A stretch of 64,000 bases of DNA from Liolophura sinensis (taxonomy: Eukaryota; Mollusca; Polyplacophora; Chitonida; Chitonidae): positions 47,361,682 through 47,425,681 of the forward strand of contig NC_088300.1 of the NCBI RefSeq assembly GCF_032854445.1, given 5' to 3'. How positions within the stretch are numbered: position 1 is the stretch's first letter; every line of letters begins with the position of its first letter. This document shows positions 48,876 to 58,500 of this stretch, piece after piece. The notes beneath the pieces were generated by a model, which was not told where the DNA came from, did no database searches, and was given only the letters and a program-made list of their open reading frames with translations. The translations under genes and the position numbers were made by a program.

Positions 48876-51038
48876 CATAATAAAAAACAACATTTTGTTA
48901 CTTACCTGCACACCATTAATATCTATTTTAACAACAGTCCCTTCGAGGCTGTAAGGGAAAGACAAACAGAAAAAAAAACAACAAAAGTATGAATATTGAG
49001 TGCAAAAAAAAACAAAAATTAGAATGAGGTACGATATTAAAATTTATTTCAGTTATATCCAACAAATGATCATCCAACTTGTAATTCTCAAAAAATATGG
49101 AGTCACAGAATTCGAATAATTAACAATATAGTTTGAGACAAGATATTGCCTAAAACTAAGAATGTTTAGAAAATAAAACTATTCAAATAAAACTTAAAAT
49201 TGGGAATAAATATACAAGCTATTGAATATTATATACATATTTCTTAGGGTGTGCAAGCAGCCACTTACCATTTTTCAGTTGTTTTAATTTTCAAGGAGGC
49301 TTTTTCATTTAAACACAAGCACTGCTGCAACTTTAACCAAGACTGATCCACCAATGTTTCTAAAGATAAAGTGCCTTGAAAAGAAAAATGAGAAACTTTA
49401 CATATGTAGCAATTTTCAGACAGAAAATAAAGATGACATTTCATCACCAAAATTATCCAGTGAACCATTCATGACTTAAAGGAGTAAGAGATTATTATGA
49501 TAAAATATATGTTTTCTCTCATAGCTGCTTTACAAAAAGAAAATTCATGAAAAAATACTTAAATTCATGTTTGTTCACTAAAATAGACTATTTTTATGCT
49601 AAAATGAAAAGCAGTGTTAGTGTTTTTGGGGTTACTTGTAGTTCTGCGTATACATGGAACAGCTGAAGTAGGGCTGTGTAATAGCCCTACATATTGCGAT
49701 ACAGCTCCAGTGTGATAGATGGCAACAGTGGCGCCCCCTGGTGGTAAACATTAGCACCTAGGCACTGAAGACCAGATATACTCACTATGATGCACCAGCT
49801 CCAGCACAGATTTTTCATAACAGGGTGAAAATTGAGCTTTCAGGGTTTTGTGCACAGCCTTTTCTGAGTTTAGGGCTTCTTCGTGTGAGAGATTAGTGTG
49901 TCCTGTGCACTGGCAAGTCCAAACTCTCTCATTGTACATATGCAACCGTTTCTCAAAATCCCTATGCAAAACACCAAGTTAAGGAAGATAACACATCCAT
50001 AATTGTCATCCTATTTATCAAAAAATTTGGACTCCTTCTAGCATAACTTGTCTACATCAGGCCCACAGATTGTATCATCCCAAAACTTTGTCGAAATAAT
50101 GACAAAAAGAGAGTAAATATGCTGTTTCATTCATCACAGTAATTATTTCCATCAAGAGATTAAGCAAATTTCACATGAAATTTGTAAACAATGCAGTATG
50201 GCAATATTACACGTGCATTAATAACCTAAAGAAGAGTCTGACTGGGACTCAACATCACAAACTGTGCAGGCAGTATTATGCAAACAGGTATTTAGGGGAC
50301 AACCTTAATCACATTGGTGAACTGAAACCTGGAGAGAGAAAAAAAATGTAACAACAACAGCAAGCAATGGAACTTGCAAGTCACTGGGGCTGCATGTAGT
50401 TAACATAATAAGGTGAATGGTTTACTATCCAGGGTCTTTCAAATTCAAATAAACAAAGTTTTCTACGCAGTAAACCGGCTGAAGGTTCCCTGCAGCTGCC
50501 CATAGCAGACGACATTGGCAGAGATCCGGCGTGAGCCAGAAGGAATATGGCGGCTGTTGTAATAGGTCACTTAAAAGAAATGATGCTCTAAAGTCAAATT
50601 AATACATATATATTGGGCAAATATGACGACACATGACCGACACCCCTCCCAATCACACCCACACACTCACATGGTCGTCATAGAGATGTAAACAACCAAA
50701 ATTAGCCGGTTTTATCACTATTTTTAACAGAAAAAAGAAAACACAACTGCGTGCAGTCGCAAACTGCCAGACAATGATTTTCGTCAAACATAAATATATT
50801 CCACCTACCAAAATATTGCTGATTCTTGCTACTTAAGTAGTTATTACCAATTTTCCTACATTCAATTGTCTTGACACAACACCGCCGCCATTTTGGATGC
50901 GAAAATAGCAAGATGCAAAGGATACTCCCGTGATCGGAACTGTTCTTGTGTGTGAGCAATGGTGTAAATCGTCTCATCTGGCTTGATATCAGTTACAGGT
51001 CTAATCTGGGAGATGGCTTTCTTGCCCAGAAGAGGCAT
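20730..51038 (-). CDS. BAZ1B: BAZ1B/WSTF orthologue (ISWI-complex chromatin remodelling factor, atypical kinase WAC domain), 33 exons
   Basis: Nuclear partner of ISWI ATPases; the vertebrate protein's WAC domain phosphorylates H2AX. Exons, 5' to 3': 50926-51038, 49786-49961, 49269-49374, 48906-48948, 48376-48471, 47572-47648, 46647-46806, 44679-45227, 44357-44469, 43801-43959, 43254-43362, 42630-42798, 42080-42183, 41494-41649, 40969-41126, 40269-40387, 39781-39985, 39304-39370, 35689-35803, 34990-35128, 34527-34691, 34046-34106, 33413-33520, 31319-31469, 30671-30807, 30235-30375, 28346-28426, 27544-27698, 26559-26629, 25764-26152, 24164-24241, 23515-23658, 20730-20885. All introns are GT-AG and phases agree, giving 4770 nt and 1589 aa (human 1483). 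Domains: WAC (about 20-130), AT-hook (about 384), DDT (568-658), WHIM-type region, PHD1 (1186-1232), PHD2 (1278-1319), bromodomain (1465-1565). The start MPLLGKK equals the family start and is the first in-frame ATG. BAZ1A is excluded by the WAC, PHD and bromodomain sequences. Confidence 0.95.
21341..21397. repeat. 19-bp tandem repeat, three copies
   Basis: CTGGATAGATCAGAGTATA occurs three times head to tail (the last with AA for TA) in the last intron of BAZ1B. Confidence 0.9.
22512..22532. repeat. (CA)n microsatellite
   Basis: About ten AC dinucleotides lie in the last intron of BAZ1B. Confidence 0.9.
25764..26152 (-). CDS. BAZ1B: BAZ1B exon 30: acidic/basic disordered linker
   Basis: The 389-nt exon encodes a low-complexity linker between PHD2 and the bromodomain: an acidic tract (SDEDDDEDASDAE) followed by Arg/Ser/Lys-rich stretches (SRRRGK, ESRRSE) and EEEEDMYTGY. 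The corresponding human region is also acidic and basic but poorly conserved. The splice acceptor is CAG at 26153-26155, and the donor follows TCT at 25764. Confidence 0.85.
26559..27698 (-). CDS. BAZ1B: BAZ1B exons 28-29: second PHD finger
   Basis: Exon 28 (27544-27698) encodes ELSGSDEEYKEV, then ENCLVCGGDEGLAFCSEC and AFHLDCHVPPL; exon 29 (26559-26629) completes it with NWVCSQC. All eight zinc ligands (C-x2-C, C-x2-C, H-x2-C, C-x2-C) are present at residues 1278-1319. Human BAZ1B and BAZ1A have a single PHD finger, while Drosophila ACF1 has two, so a tandem arrangement may be ancestral to BAZ1 proteins. Reading frame and splice phases continue without break into exon 30. Confidence 0.88.
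27937..28030 (-). mobile_element. Decayed SINE family A fragment
   Basis: CCATACTCAAGAATTTGTCAC, TTATACGACAGCAGTCGG and TAGGTGGAGCCAAATAGAG retain the order of the minus-strand family-A 3' end. It lies in the BAZ1B intron between exons 27 and 28. Confidence 0.5.
28645..29845 (-). mobile_element. SINE family A copy split by the TTAA element
   Basis: Minus-orientation SINE-A sequence is present on both sides of the inserted block: TTTATTTGGTAGG through GCTCAAAACTATTTCAC on the left (about 28660-28714) and ACGATGGTGGCCAGCATTATGG on the right (29809-29830). Together they follow the consensus seen at 52940-53040. A second decayed copy or duplicate continues to about 29930. Confidence 0.6.
28711..29808 (+). 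mobile_element. piggyBac-like deletion derivative inserted at TTAA inside a SINE
   Basis: A 1.1-kb block is bounded by TTAA at 28711-28714 and 29805-29808. Its ends are weakly inverted (CTCGTTTGCTCT against CTCCTTGACTCC, 8 of 12 matching). Just inside the left end is a perfect 18-bp palindrome GTGCGGATATATCCGCAC (28773-28790). An ORF at 29026-29193 (from MSSLVESSEEEDCLGFTIYD) has the acidic, Ser/Glu-rich look of piggyBac transposase N-termini and stops after 55 residues, so the catalytic domain is gone. Removing the block leaves ACTATTTCAC-TTAA-ACGATGGTGGCC, which reads through as a normal minus-strand SINE A. It lies in the BAZ1B intron between exons 26 and 27. Confidence 0.65.
30235..30375 (-). 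CDS. BAZ1B: BAZ1B exon 26: first PHD finger
   Basis: A single 47-codon exon encodes the whole C4HC3 finger: KCKICRKKGEDNQSLLC, DDCNQAFHLYCL, then DGEWFCPACR. It is nearly identical in ligand spacing to the human BAZ1B PHD finger (ARCKVCRKKGEDDKLILC). The acidic first strand differs in part from fingers that read unmodified H3K4; the ligand is not known. Confidence 0.95.
30930..31312. repeat. Degenerate ~26-bp tandem repeat in BAZ1B intron
   Basis: About a dozen imperfect units of the type CAAGGAGAATGTGATCTC plus about eight variable bases follow one another up to exon 24 (31319). Two units carry an extra CTCCACGAAAAAATAATTT segment (30979-31050). The array ends within about 10 bp of the exon 24 splice donor region. 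Confidence 0.8.
32285..32670. repeat. ~117-bp tandem repeat, about 3.3 units, in BAZ1B intron
   Basis: TGCATTTACACACCATAC recurs at about 32323, 32440 and 32558 (period about 117). Each unit also contains two related sub-repeats of the type GCTAAAAAAAAGCTTAACC followed by TTCAAT. The array lies in the intron between exons 23 and 24. Confidence 0.8.
35901..36145. repeat. Left flank of satellite array, duplicated at 38718-38962
   Basis: The 245 bp from TTCGAGGTAAAG to GAGATACA recur 2817 bp downstream, without differences that I can see, together with the first units of the array. The segment contains SINE-like pieces (GGAGGAAACAGGGCAGGG). Confidence 0.85.
36146..39253. repeat. 97-bp satellite array (about 29 units) inside a BAZ1B intron
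   Basis: A 97-bp unit (landmarks: GCTGCTACTCAGTCAGCATC, TAAGAAAGTTTTGTGG, GGAATGGGAGTAGTGGGTAG) is repeated about 26 times at 36146-38714, interrupted by a copy of the left flank (38715-38962), then about three more times to 39253. Variants include ACCCGACAGC, ACCCGACAAC and AATGAGACAAC forms; two 95-bp units have lost TA. Diagnostic variants recur at offsets of 485 bp (5 units) and 1065 bp (11 units, one of them 95 bp), showing higher-order structure. It fills nearly all of the 3.5-kb intron between exons 18 and 19. The 97-bp period is not a multiple of three, so the 60-76-aa frames in it are not genes. Confidence 0.95.
42080..42798 (-). CDS. BAZ1B: BAZ1B exons 12-13: DDT domain
   Basis: Exon 12 (42630-42798) begins RYEDQDLELKP and continues GLPNELFGEVAMVTEFISCY; exon 13 (42080-42183) continues into YLSRVLKVLLQTLLQDGIAE. 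These match the DDT domain of human BAZ1B (GLPNTLFGDVAMVVEFLSCY). DDT domains contact the ISWI ATPase module. The coiled-coil-like Lys/Glu-rich exon 11 precedes it, and WHIM-type helices follow in exons 14-21. Confidence 0.93.
43669..43770. repeat. Short palindrome plus 28-bp tandem duplication
   Basis: TATTTTCAAGCA and TGCTTGAAAATA form 12-bp inverted arms with a 5-bp loop (43669-43697); a third copy of the arm follows. Next to it a 28-bp unit starting GTTCCAGTTTTCTATG is present twice (43715-43770). It lies in the BAZ1B intron between exons 10 and 11. Confidence 0.8.
44357..45227 (-). CDS. BAZ1B: BAZ1B exons 8-9: basic linker with AT-hook and a PCNA-box-like motif
   Basis: Exon 8 (44679-45227) encodes a 183-residue Lys/Ser-rich disordered region with a canonical AT-hook PRKRGRPRK (core near residue 384-386) and several SPKK-like sites that could bind the DNA minor groove. 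Exon 9 (44357-44469) starts NMKQMTLFDLK, matching human KMKQMTLLDMAK. The QMTLFDL pattern resembles a PCNA-interaction box; mammalian WSTF is reported to bind PCNA, but linking this motif to it is my inference. The acceptor of exon 8 is the least certain border: I used CAG at 45228-45230. Confidence 0.8.
46070..46275 (+). mobile_element. Two decayed SINE family A tails
   Basis: CAGAGTACAGAGTTAAACACC with AATCTAAATAAATAAATCA (about 46096-46137) and CAAGTACAGTGTTAAACACC with AACATTATAAATAAA (about 46236-46270) both match the conserved 3' end of the family with an AAAT-type tail. They lie in the BAZ1B intron between exons 7 and 8. Confidence 0.5.
46513..46577. repeat. ~22-bp tandem repeat, three copies
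   Basis: GGCCACCAACAAACCACCAGCT and two similar units (GGCCACCAAGAGACCATCAGCT, GGCCACCAACAGG) occur in tandem in a BAZ1B intron, 70 bp from exon 7. Confidence 0.8.
48680..48887 (+). mobile_element. 5'-truncated young SINE A beside BAZ1B exon 4
   Basis: The element starts at the TGCTGCCTTCCTCTCCGGCC position of the family and runs to a 23-A tail (48843-48865). A target-site duplication TCATAATAAAAAA is visible at 48680-48692 and 48875-48887. It is close to the consensus, with a small deletion in the CCCCCCGGTTTCC segment. It lies antisense in intron 4, and its 3' duplication ends 18 nt from the exon 4 donor. Confidence 0.8.
49269..51038 (-). CDS. BAZ1B: BAZ1B exons 1-3: WAC domain
   Basis: Exon 1 (50926-51038) encodes MPLLGKKAISQIRPV and ends in FRSR; exon 2 (49786-49961) carries ERVWTCQCTG and EKSVLELVHH; exon 3 (49269-49374) carries STLSLETLVDQSWLKL. 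These align colinearly with the N-terminal WAC module of human BAZ1B (for example ERIWTCKSTG and LEMVHHNTASLEKLVD). The spliced codons are split 2/1 and 1/2 across the introns, which fixes the borders. A uORF (ATG TGT TAA, 51062-51070) lies just upstream. Confidence 0.93.
49729..49744 (-). promoter_or_regulatory. CTCF-like motif in BAZ1B intron 2 or 3 boundary region
   Basis: The minus strand reads CCACCAGGGGGCGCCA, a full match to the CTCF core consensus, 42 bp downstream of the exon 2 donor. CTCF occurs across bilaterians. Functionality is inferred from the motif only. Confidence 0.45.
50884..50894 (-). promoter_or_regulatory. YY1-like site at start of BAZ1B intron 1
   Basis: GCCGCCATTTT (AAAATGGCGGC on the gene strand) lies 32 bp into intron 1. 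YY1 sites just downstream of start sites are common in animal housekeeping promoters. A second YY1-like sequence, AAAATGGCGG, is at 51299-51308 in the intergenic region. Confidence 0.4.
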
Positions 51039-52557
51039 TTTTGCCCTAAATATCCGCAATATTAACACATCTGATCAGTTGTTTAAAAACTGGCGCGAAT
51101 ATCTTACAACCTGGACTGCTCACACATGTGGGAAGTCACGTGGAGGTATTTACTGACAGTTTTGTCAAATTTTTACCCGGATTTTGCCAAATTAAAATTT
51201 TTGGTTCTATACATTTTAATTGTTGATTTATTCAAAAGGGATGATTTACATTTAAAAAGTTTTATAAAATTTCATCATTTTTTTCTTCCGCCTTCGGGAA
51301 AATGGCGGGGATTTCAACTTTTAGATGACACAGAGACAGAGAGAGAGATCGAAAGTTCAACCCTCAGCTACATGTAGATCGTTTTGCATCATGTTTTTAT
51401 GGCAGGTATGCATATAACTTTGTCGTGTGACAAAATTTATCTTCTGATGGACGAATAAAAATGCCTGATTGAACTGCAAATTGGCATCAAGAGTTAATCT
51501 TTGTTGTTGTTGTTGTTGATAATGTTCTGAATGACTACAAAGTTGTTTGTTTTGTGGTTTGCCTGCGGCGCCGAGAAACCAAGATTGCTGCCCTTTACAT
51601 GTTATCAAAGAACCAACAAAACCCCTTAATTTGGCGATTATTACAAAAAGTATGGGTGGATACAGTCTTACCTTATTTAGCTTAGGCATTTCTCCGATAC
51701 TTTCAGTCTAGATCACTTGCCCTTTATGTCAAACCATACAGATACATGCATCTTTGATTCACAACGGACACTGAATTACCCTGAGTTTAACGGCAACAGA
51801 ACAAGAGTTGTTTCCCTTGTGGTCATTATTTGCCAAGAACATTACATGATATTTAATAAGAAGGCAATTTTTCGGAGACTTAATTGAAGATAATGAAAAC
51901 AATGCTGCGGTTAAGAATTTCAAGTTTAATATATCACAATACACTAATTATTTTGCAGTATTAAGTTTTTAAGTGCGACTGTGCTTTGAGACAAAAACAA
52001 TGTTAAGGCGCACTATTGGCTTTTCTCAGCCAGTCAGACTGCGTGACTATTACAGATCTCAAGTGATAATGTGTGAAAAGCCAATAGTGCACTTAGCTCA
52101 ATGCCAAGCACTGCCATGTTGTCAGTTTTATGAGCACACACACACAAACAAGACAAGAAATTATTTCTACAACCCCGAAACGTAGCTGTTTCTGCTGACA
52201 TCACACTATCCCTGTTTTGTGTTTTAGCCATGTGAGGATGCATGGAGTACGAGTGACGTGATACCATATTCCAGTGTCTCTAACTTGGTGTGTCCCATGA
52301 CCTTTGTAAGAATTCTACATTAAACGTTCTACCGAGCATGTCAGCAGAAAATGGCTTCAGCCATGTTAGTCTGACTCCATCCATCTTAACTGAGGTATAA
52401 CTGAGGTAATATTAATTGTCTTCTTTTTCTTTACTGACTGCTTTGTGTAGGACAGTCAGACAGTGTGATGGTTATCTATTATAACAGCTTTGTGCCACAT
52501 TTTATATTTTGTAGATTGGAGACTAAATCTATGAGGTCTGTGTGAAATTGAGACACA
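51039..52557. promoter_or_regulatory. Divergent intergenic region between BAZ1B and GEN1
   Basis: The two start codons are 1.5 kb apart, head to head. Visible elements: an E2F-like GGCGCGAA at 51092-51099, 54 bp before the BAZ1B ATG; a YY1-like site at 51299-51308; a (GTT)n tract near 51503-51518; an inverted repeat with CCAAT boxes at 52010-52090. The GEN1 leader carries a short uORF (ATG AGG TCT GTG TGA, 52531-52545). Shared regulation is plausible but not shown. Confidence 0.5.
52010..52090. repeat. Inverted repeat with CCAAT boxes
   Basis: GCACTATTGGCTTTTC at 52010-52025 and its exact complement GAAAAGCCAATAGTGC at 52075-52090 form 16-bp arms around a 49-bp spacer. Each arm holds an NF-Y type CCAAT box in opposite orientation. 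It lies about 470 bp upstream of the GEN1 ATG. Confidence 0.75.
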
Positions 52558-55500
52558 ATGGGGGTTATTCAGCTGTGGTCAGTTTTGGCTCCTGTGAAGA
52601 AGCATGTGCCCCTGAGTGACCTAAAAGGCCAGACGCTGGCTGTAGACCTCAGTATCTGGGTGTGTGAAAGTAATGCTGTCCGGCAAATGCAAGGAGTGGT
52701 ATTGAAACCTCATCTCAGGTATGTCTAAACAGCACATCTGAAGGTATCATGCCCTATTTACATGTATATCTGGCTCTACATCTGTTACACATTTGTCAAC
52801 AACTTAATTATTATGGCAAGGAAATAGGAAACTCGCAAACTCCTTCCCACATGTAATAAGATGATCCAAAGCTGTGAACTAATTTGTTCATTCCTTTATT
52901 ACGTCACGATTATCGGTATATTTATTTATTTATTTATTTTATTTATTTATGTGATTGGTGTTTTACGCGGTACTGAAGAATGTTTCACTTATACGACGGC
53001 GGCCAGCATTATGGTGGGAGGAAACCGGGCACAGCCTGGGGGAAACCCACGACCATCCGCAGCCGGAGAGGAAGCCAACATGAGCTGGACTTGAACTCCA
53101 CATTGTTGAGAGGCTCCTGGGTAATTATGCTGCGCTAGGGCGCCAATTATCGATATATGTGAGCTCATAAAACATATTTGCAGTACACATGCGACGAGAC
53201 AGAAGACAATACATTCTTCTATCGTTTGGACTACTTGTGTAGCTCATCCACAAGTTTCCCATTATTTACAAAAAAAATATGTTGTAAACAACACTTCATG
53301 GCTAAAATGGCATTACAAAAATTGTATATAAATGTTCGGGTTACTAATGATGTTGCATTTAAGGCAAATTTCTAATGTAGCTACAGTTTAAATGAACTGA
53401 ATCCTATTTTATTTACTTCCTTGATTCTAAGAGTTCTAGTTATCTTAGAAAGGTGTTATGAGGTTAGTTTTAAAGGTAGGCTGATATCCTACAGGAAAAA
53501 CAGTTACAGCATCAAAATTAATATTTGATCACATTTATTTGCCTCTGAAAGTGGACTTTTTGGGGCGAAATTTTTTGGTCATTTTCCATTATGTATGAAT
53601 GAGAGCTGGCAAATTTATGGGTGGACAAAAAACAGTAAACCTCAAGCTTTCACCAGGTACCTGAGAATCCTGCTGACATAAAGTCGCAGCCGAGCCATCC
53701 AGAAGTGGGTTTGAACTTGTGACCTCAACGGTCAATTGCCAATCAGCTACAATAGAGCAATACTTTAGCTGAATGAAGTTATTTTTGAGGCCATTTTGTT
53801 ACAGCAGGGTGTCCAAATTTCATTTTGTCCTATTTCTCCCATGTTAAAAGTGCTGAAAACAGGGTGTCCAAATACATGTAGCACCAGTTTTCTGTTTCAC
53901 CCGTCCAGTAGCTGACTAACTCCATGAACCTTTGCGTGTTCAATGGTCTTATTTGGAAAAATTTGCCATGGCACTTAAAATGCTGACCTAAATTCACTGC
54001 TTACAGAACTTTTTGGCAAAAATTTTGCTTGCAGTAAATTAGTAATTGTTGTCTGATAAAGTTTTAGTGGGTGGTATTATGCTTTGGCAAAATGCAATCG
54101 TTTATTACTTCATTTACATCATATTCATTATGTGTAGTGCGTTAATTATATTTCTCATCAAAACAGGAACCTGTTTTTCCGGGTGTCTAATCTCACCCAA
54201 ATGGGCATCAAGCTTATATTTGCGATAGATGGAGAAGCACCTGATCTGAAACGAGATACCATGGCAAAAAGACAGCAAGCCCGACACCAGGGAAAACACA
54301 AAACCACATCGTCTTTGTCAAAGCCCAAGAGGAAAGGCCGCTCCCAGTTTAACACCATTCTAAAAGAGGTAAGGCTGAACTGGACAGCCAGTAATGCCCT
54401 ACAGACAGACATAACAGGCTCATAGTACAGTTATTTCAACTTCAGTTAGGTACATGTAGTTTCTTTGATGTCTGACTGTTTGATTGCTTTGCGTTTTTTT
54501 ATTGGACGCCATATATGAAACCTTTCTTTCATTGCATAGATAATAGGACGCCATCGATCGTTAAGTGTGATTATCAGTTTGTGACATAATAAAGCAAGCT
54601 GAGTTAGCAGACATTTTAGGTCATGATTTGTATAAAAGACCAAGCGATGTGTAACTGTGAAAAATAATGATTTCAAAGTACCTTAATTCCATCTGTTTTG
54701 GTACCTCTTGGAATTAAAACATATAACGAAAATAAATGCATTCCGATTGTTATAAACATCAGAACATTCGTGTCCATGCTGTAGGTTAAAATTCATGTAC
54801 AGGGATGTTCCTGGATTATCCTCCCTGTCTCAATGAACCAGTGTCAATTCTTTACAAAAATTCAAGGATTCGAGTCTACCAGGCAGTAATCTTTGAATGA
54901 TTCTTTTTGGTCTGCCATAAATGCAGTGTAACAGAATGTCCTGCATGTCTGTATTTGTGCCAGTGGAAATTTCCCTTTGATCTTGTGAGATAGCAGGGAT
55001 GCTGAGTGGTTAAAATCCTTGTCTTTCAGTGGCTACGATGCACGAGAAGTGGTTTCAAAGCTGGTCTTATGTCTGGGTAATTAACGGATTCCCCTGCTCT
55101 CCATGTCAGTAAGTGTAAGACAGTGCTCTTTGGCCATCTGCACAGTTTTACATTTGTTGACAAACCCTTGTCTACCACTTGCCAAAAGTCTTTGGTTTAC
55201 CCTTTACCTCCTTTTCCATAAAACTCAACTGTCTTCCATTCACTATACATTTGAAAAATTCTTTACAGTATGATAATAAAACTGTAATTTGTTTTTGCAC
55301 CTGTCAAAAAGTTTCTCGACATGTACACATCTGTCATGTGGGCATAACATCATGCTCTCCTCTAATAAATACAAAACTGCATCTAAGAATGTTTTGATAA
55401 TGTTGATTTTTGGCTCAAAATATTTCAGAAATTTCCACTAATATTTGACCAAAACTCCTGTTAAATACACTAGGTAACTTTTTTTTTTCATGTCACTCGG

Positions 55501-58500
55501 AAATATTACCTGTCGGTGTTCTGGACACCCTATTATTCATTGAAATTTGTCACGTACACCTCTGTATTATTTCAGTGTTGTGAGCTGCTAAGCCACCTGG
55601 GTATTCCTTATATCTACAGTCAAGGGGAGGCAGAAGCACTGTGTGCCTTGCTTAATCGTCAGGGGGTAAGGCAAACTAGGATTTCCCTTCCAGTCAACAC
55701 CAGTATTGGTTAAAGTGAACTATAAGTACATGTACATGTATACATTTTTCTACTGTTGAGAGCACAAGCATCTGATGTATCTTTGTGCTTTGTGTTGATC
55801 ATCATGGGTGTGTGACTGTCTTGAATAAGAAATATTTGTGTCTCCAAATCCCATTTTTACGACCAGGACAACTTGAAATGTGTTTTGACTCCTCAAATTT
55901 TTCAGCCAAAAGAGCTAAACTCAATCTGAGTTAGGTATATTCATGAATGAGTGTCTGCAGTATAGTAAATTTTTGAAGACCCAGCTGTGCTTTTGACTCA
56001 TAACTTGAAACCTGTTCAAGTTTACTTTAAATTTGTTCTTTTGATATGTATTACTTACAAAAGCAGGATGACAGTATTTTTACTTTTCTTTACAGATAGC
56101 TGATGGTTGTTTGACTGAGGATGGAGATGCCTTCCTTTATGGAGCGAGGACTGTTTACCGCAATTTTACCCTGAACACAAAGGTTATAATACACATAATA
56201 GTTTTCCTATTAACAACTTTAATCGTGCAAGTATTTATTGATTGAATTTTTTTTAATACATTCTTATCACAGATAATGTGTCTTTTGATGTAGATCTCTA
56301 AAAAAATGTGCGTAGGAATAGCTTGACATCTGATGGATTTACCTATTCCACTGCATAAAAAACATCCCTAAAAGAATGATGATATCACGTATGGGAAATG
56401 TGTCAGAGGATTTTTCAGAGGATACTATCCAGGTTTTAACTTTGGACGAACCTTGTGGTGAAAAAATTTATCCTTTTTTTGTTGCTATACTTTTTTTCAG
56501 GACCCTCATGTGGAAAGCTATTGTGGAGAGGACATAGAGAAAAGCCTAGGTTTAGGACAGGAGGGTCTAGTGGGACTAGCACTCCTACTCGGCTGCGATT
56601 ACTTGCCTAAGGGAGTACCTGGGGTGGGAAAAGAGCAAGTCCTGAAACTAGTCAAGTTGCTGGAAGGTGTGAATATACTGGACAGGTGTGGCAAGAGTTT
56701 TGTGTTTGTATGTTTTACATCATTAAGGTGCATGTACATTGTACTGACTGGGCATGTATTGTTAAATTTAAGACGGGGCAGTGTAAATGCAGTTGTAGTG
56801 TGTGAGCTTTGTGGATCATGTCTTTAAATATGCTAATCGTATTCATATGTAAAATAAACTTCTTCAGGTTTGAGGCCTGGCAGACAGAGGATGGCAGTAA
56901 TTTGGAAGGAATAGAAAAGGCTGTGTGGAAAAAAGCAATGAAAGTGGAAAATTTTCCCAATCATGAGGTAACTAGTGCACATTTATAGGAAATATAAGAG
57001 ACATCCAAGTGACTTTGATGAAATAATCCACCCTCAGTTTGTCCAACTTTATGACTGGTTTTGTGTTTTTCAGCCAAGCATGACGCTGTTTATTTGCATT
57101 TATACTGTGTTTGGTGAACAGAACAATAGAAAGTATAATTTACTGAAACCTTAAAAGTTCTGAATGTTAAGAGAGACAAAGAGTCTTAAGCAATTAATCA
57201 TACATCAATTAAGATAAATACAGATAGGTAGGGTATGTTGTCAGTCAAGGAACCAGTCCTGGAATAACACTGCTGAGAAACACAACATGGCTACCATGGT
57301 TGAGTTTATATATGCTTTGTGGAGCAGCTTGTGATTTTTGTTGGTTTAACCGGGGCTCTGCCGGTTTTCTCCAACAATAATCCTGAGTCAGAGGCAATTC
57401 TTGAGTACGGCATCAACACCAGTCAGATAAATAATACGTGTGACGACTGTGGTGTGCTTTGTTTAGAAAACACTCCGAGCCAATCTGGGAGCCATATTTT
57501 TCAGACGCTGATCAATCAATCTATATCAGGTCATTAATGAGTTTCTGGTTGCCAAGGATACCTGTGCTGCGAAGGAGTTTAGACAGCGTCGTCCATGGAT
57601 AGAGAAACTGCAGGTAATTGTAATGCATAAAAATGAATGAAAGCCTTTCAACAACAACAAACAAACCCCTGACAAACTAATGGCTGGCTACACTAATTCT
57701 TCTAAAATTTGGGACAGATATTAGTAGGTGGTTGAAAGGTAGAATATTACATTTCTTTACCAGTCTTTTGGAAAAGTAGAGATATGAGTATGTTTTTCAT
57801 TAGATGGGTCTAACCTTGTGAACAAGGGAAATTCAATATTCATGCTACAATTACATGTATATCGGCAAAAAATGAGCAGACCAGGTGTCCCAGATTTTAG
57901 GAGAAATAGGGTTATCAGGTTTCTGTGGACATGTTAGAGAATTTGAATGGTTCTTTAGCATACATATTAAGGTGTAAATTCTTCTTTGCCGTCAATTAGT
58001 CTATTAACAATGAGCGTTGTGGTTGTTATGTTGTTGCGTGTTTCAGGACTTCCTCTTCCAGAAGTTGGACTGGCCGCGAGAGTACACGGAGGAAAAGGTC
58101 CTGCCTCTGATCACTCTCTGGGACATGACAGACATCCTCCTGACTGGTCAACACAAGCCAGCCCTGCACTTAGTGCCTCATCGGTCAGTGCTGAAGGACT
58201 GCGAATACTAAGTTAAAACATCATGGTGACGTCCCTTTGTGCCGTCACTTGATCACTTTATGGCACGGGAGGAGGATAATCAATACATTTTAACTTTTAA
58301 TTACCTGAAATATTTAATTTATTCATCTTTGAGGTAATTCAGTAAATTTAAGCCCTTTCTTGTAGATGATTTTCAGTATTGTATGTACCAGTTAAAATGA
58401 ACTGATTTGCCCTTGTGAGCTGCAGAGTGACGTCACCATGATACCAGGTAATTCACACATCATGTCTGGATATTTTCTGCAAAAGTGTACATTCTCTGTA

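Noticed and set aside
51039..51068. N-terminal extension of BAZ1B starting at 51068
   Set aside because: The codon is GTG on the minus strand, and the family starts MPLLG at 51038; the nearby ATG at 51070 is a three-codon uORF in another frame.
52861..53094. 77-aa ORF in GEN1 intron 1
   Set aside because: Translation through an antisense SINE A copy.
58184..58211. GEN1 ending at the stop after exon 8 (58209-58211)
   Set aside because: This is intron read-through; homology resumes in exons 9-11 with matching phases.
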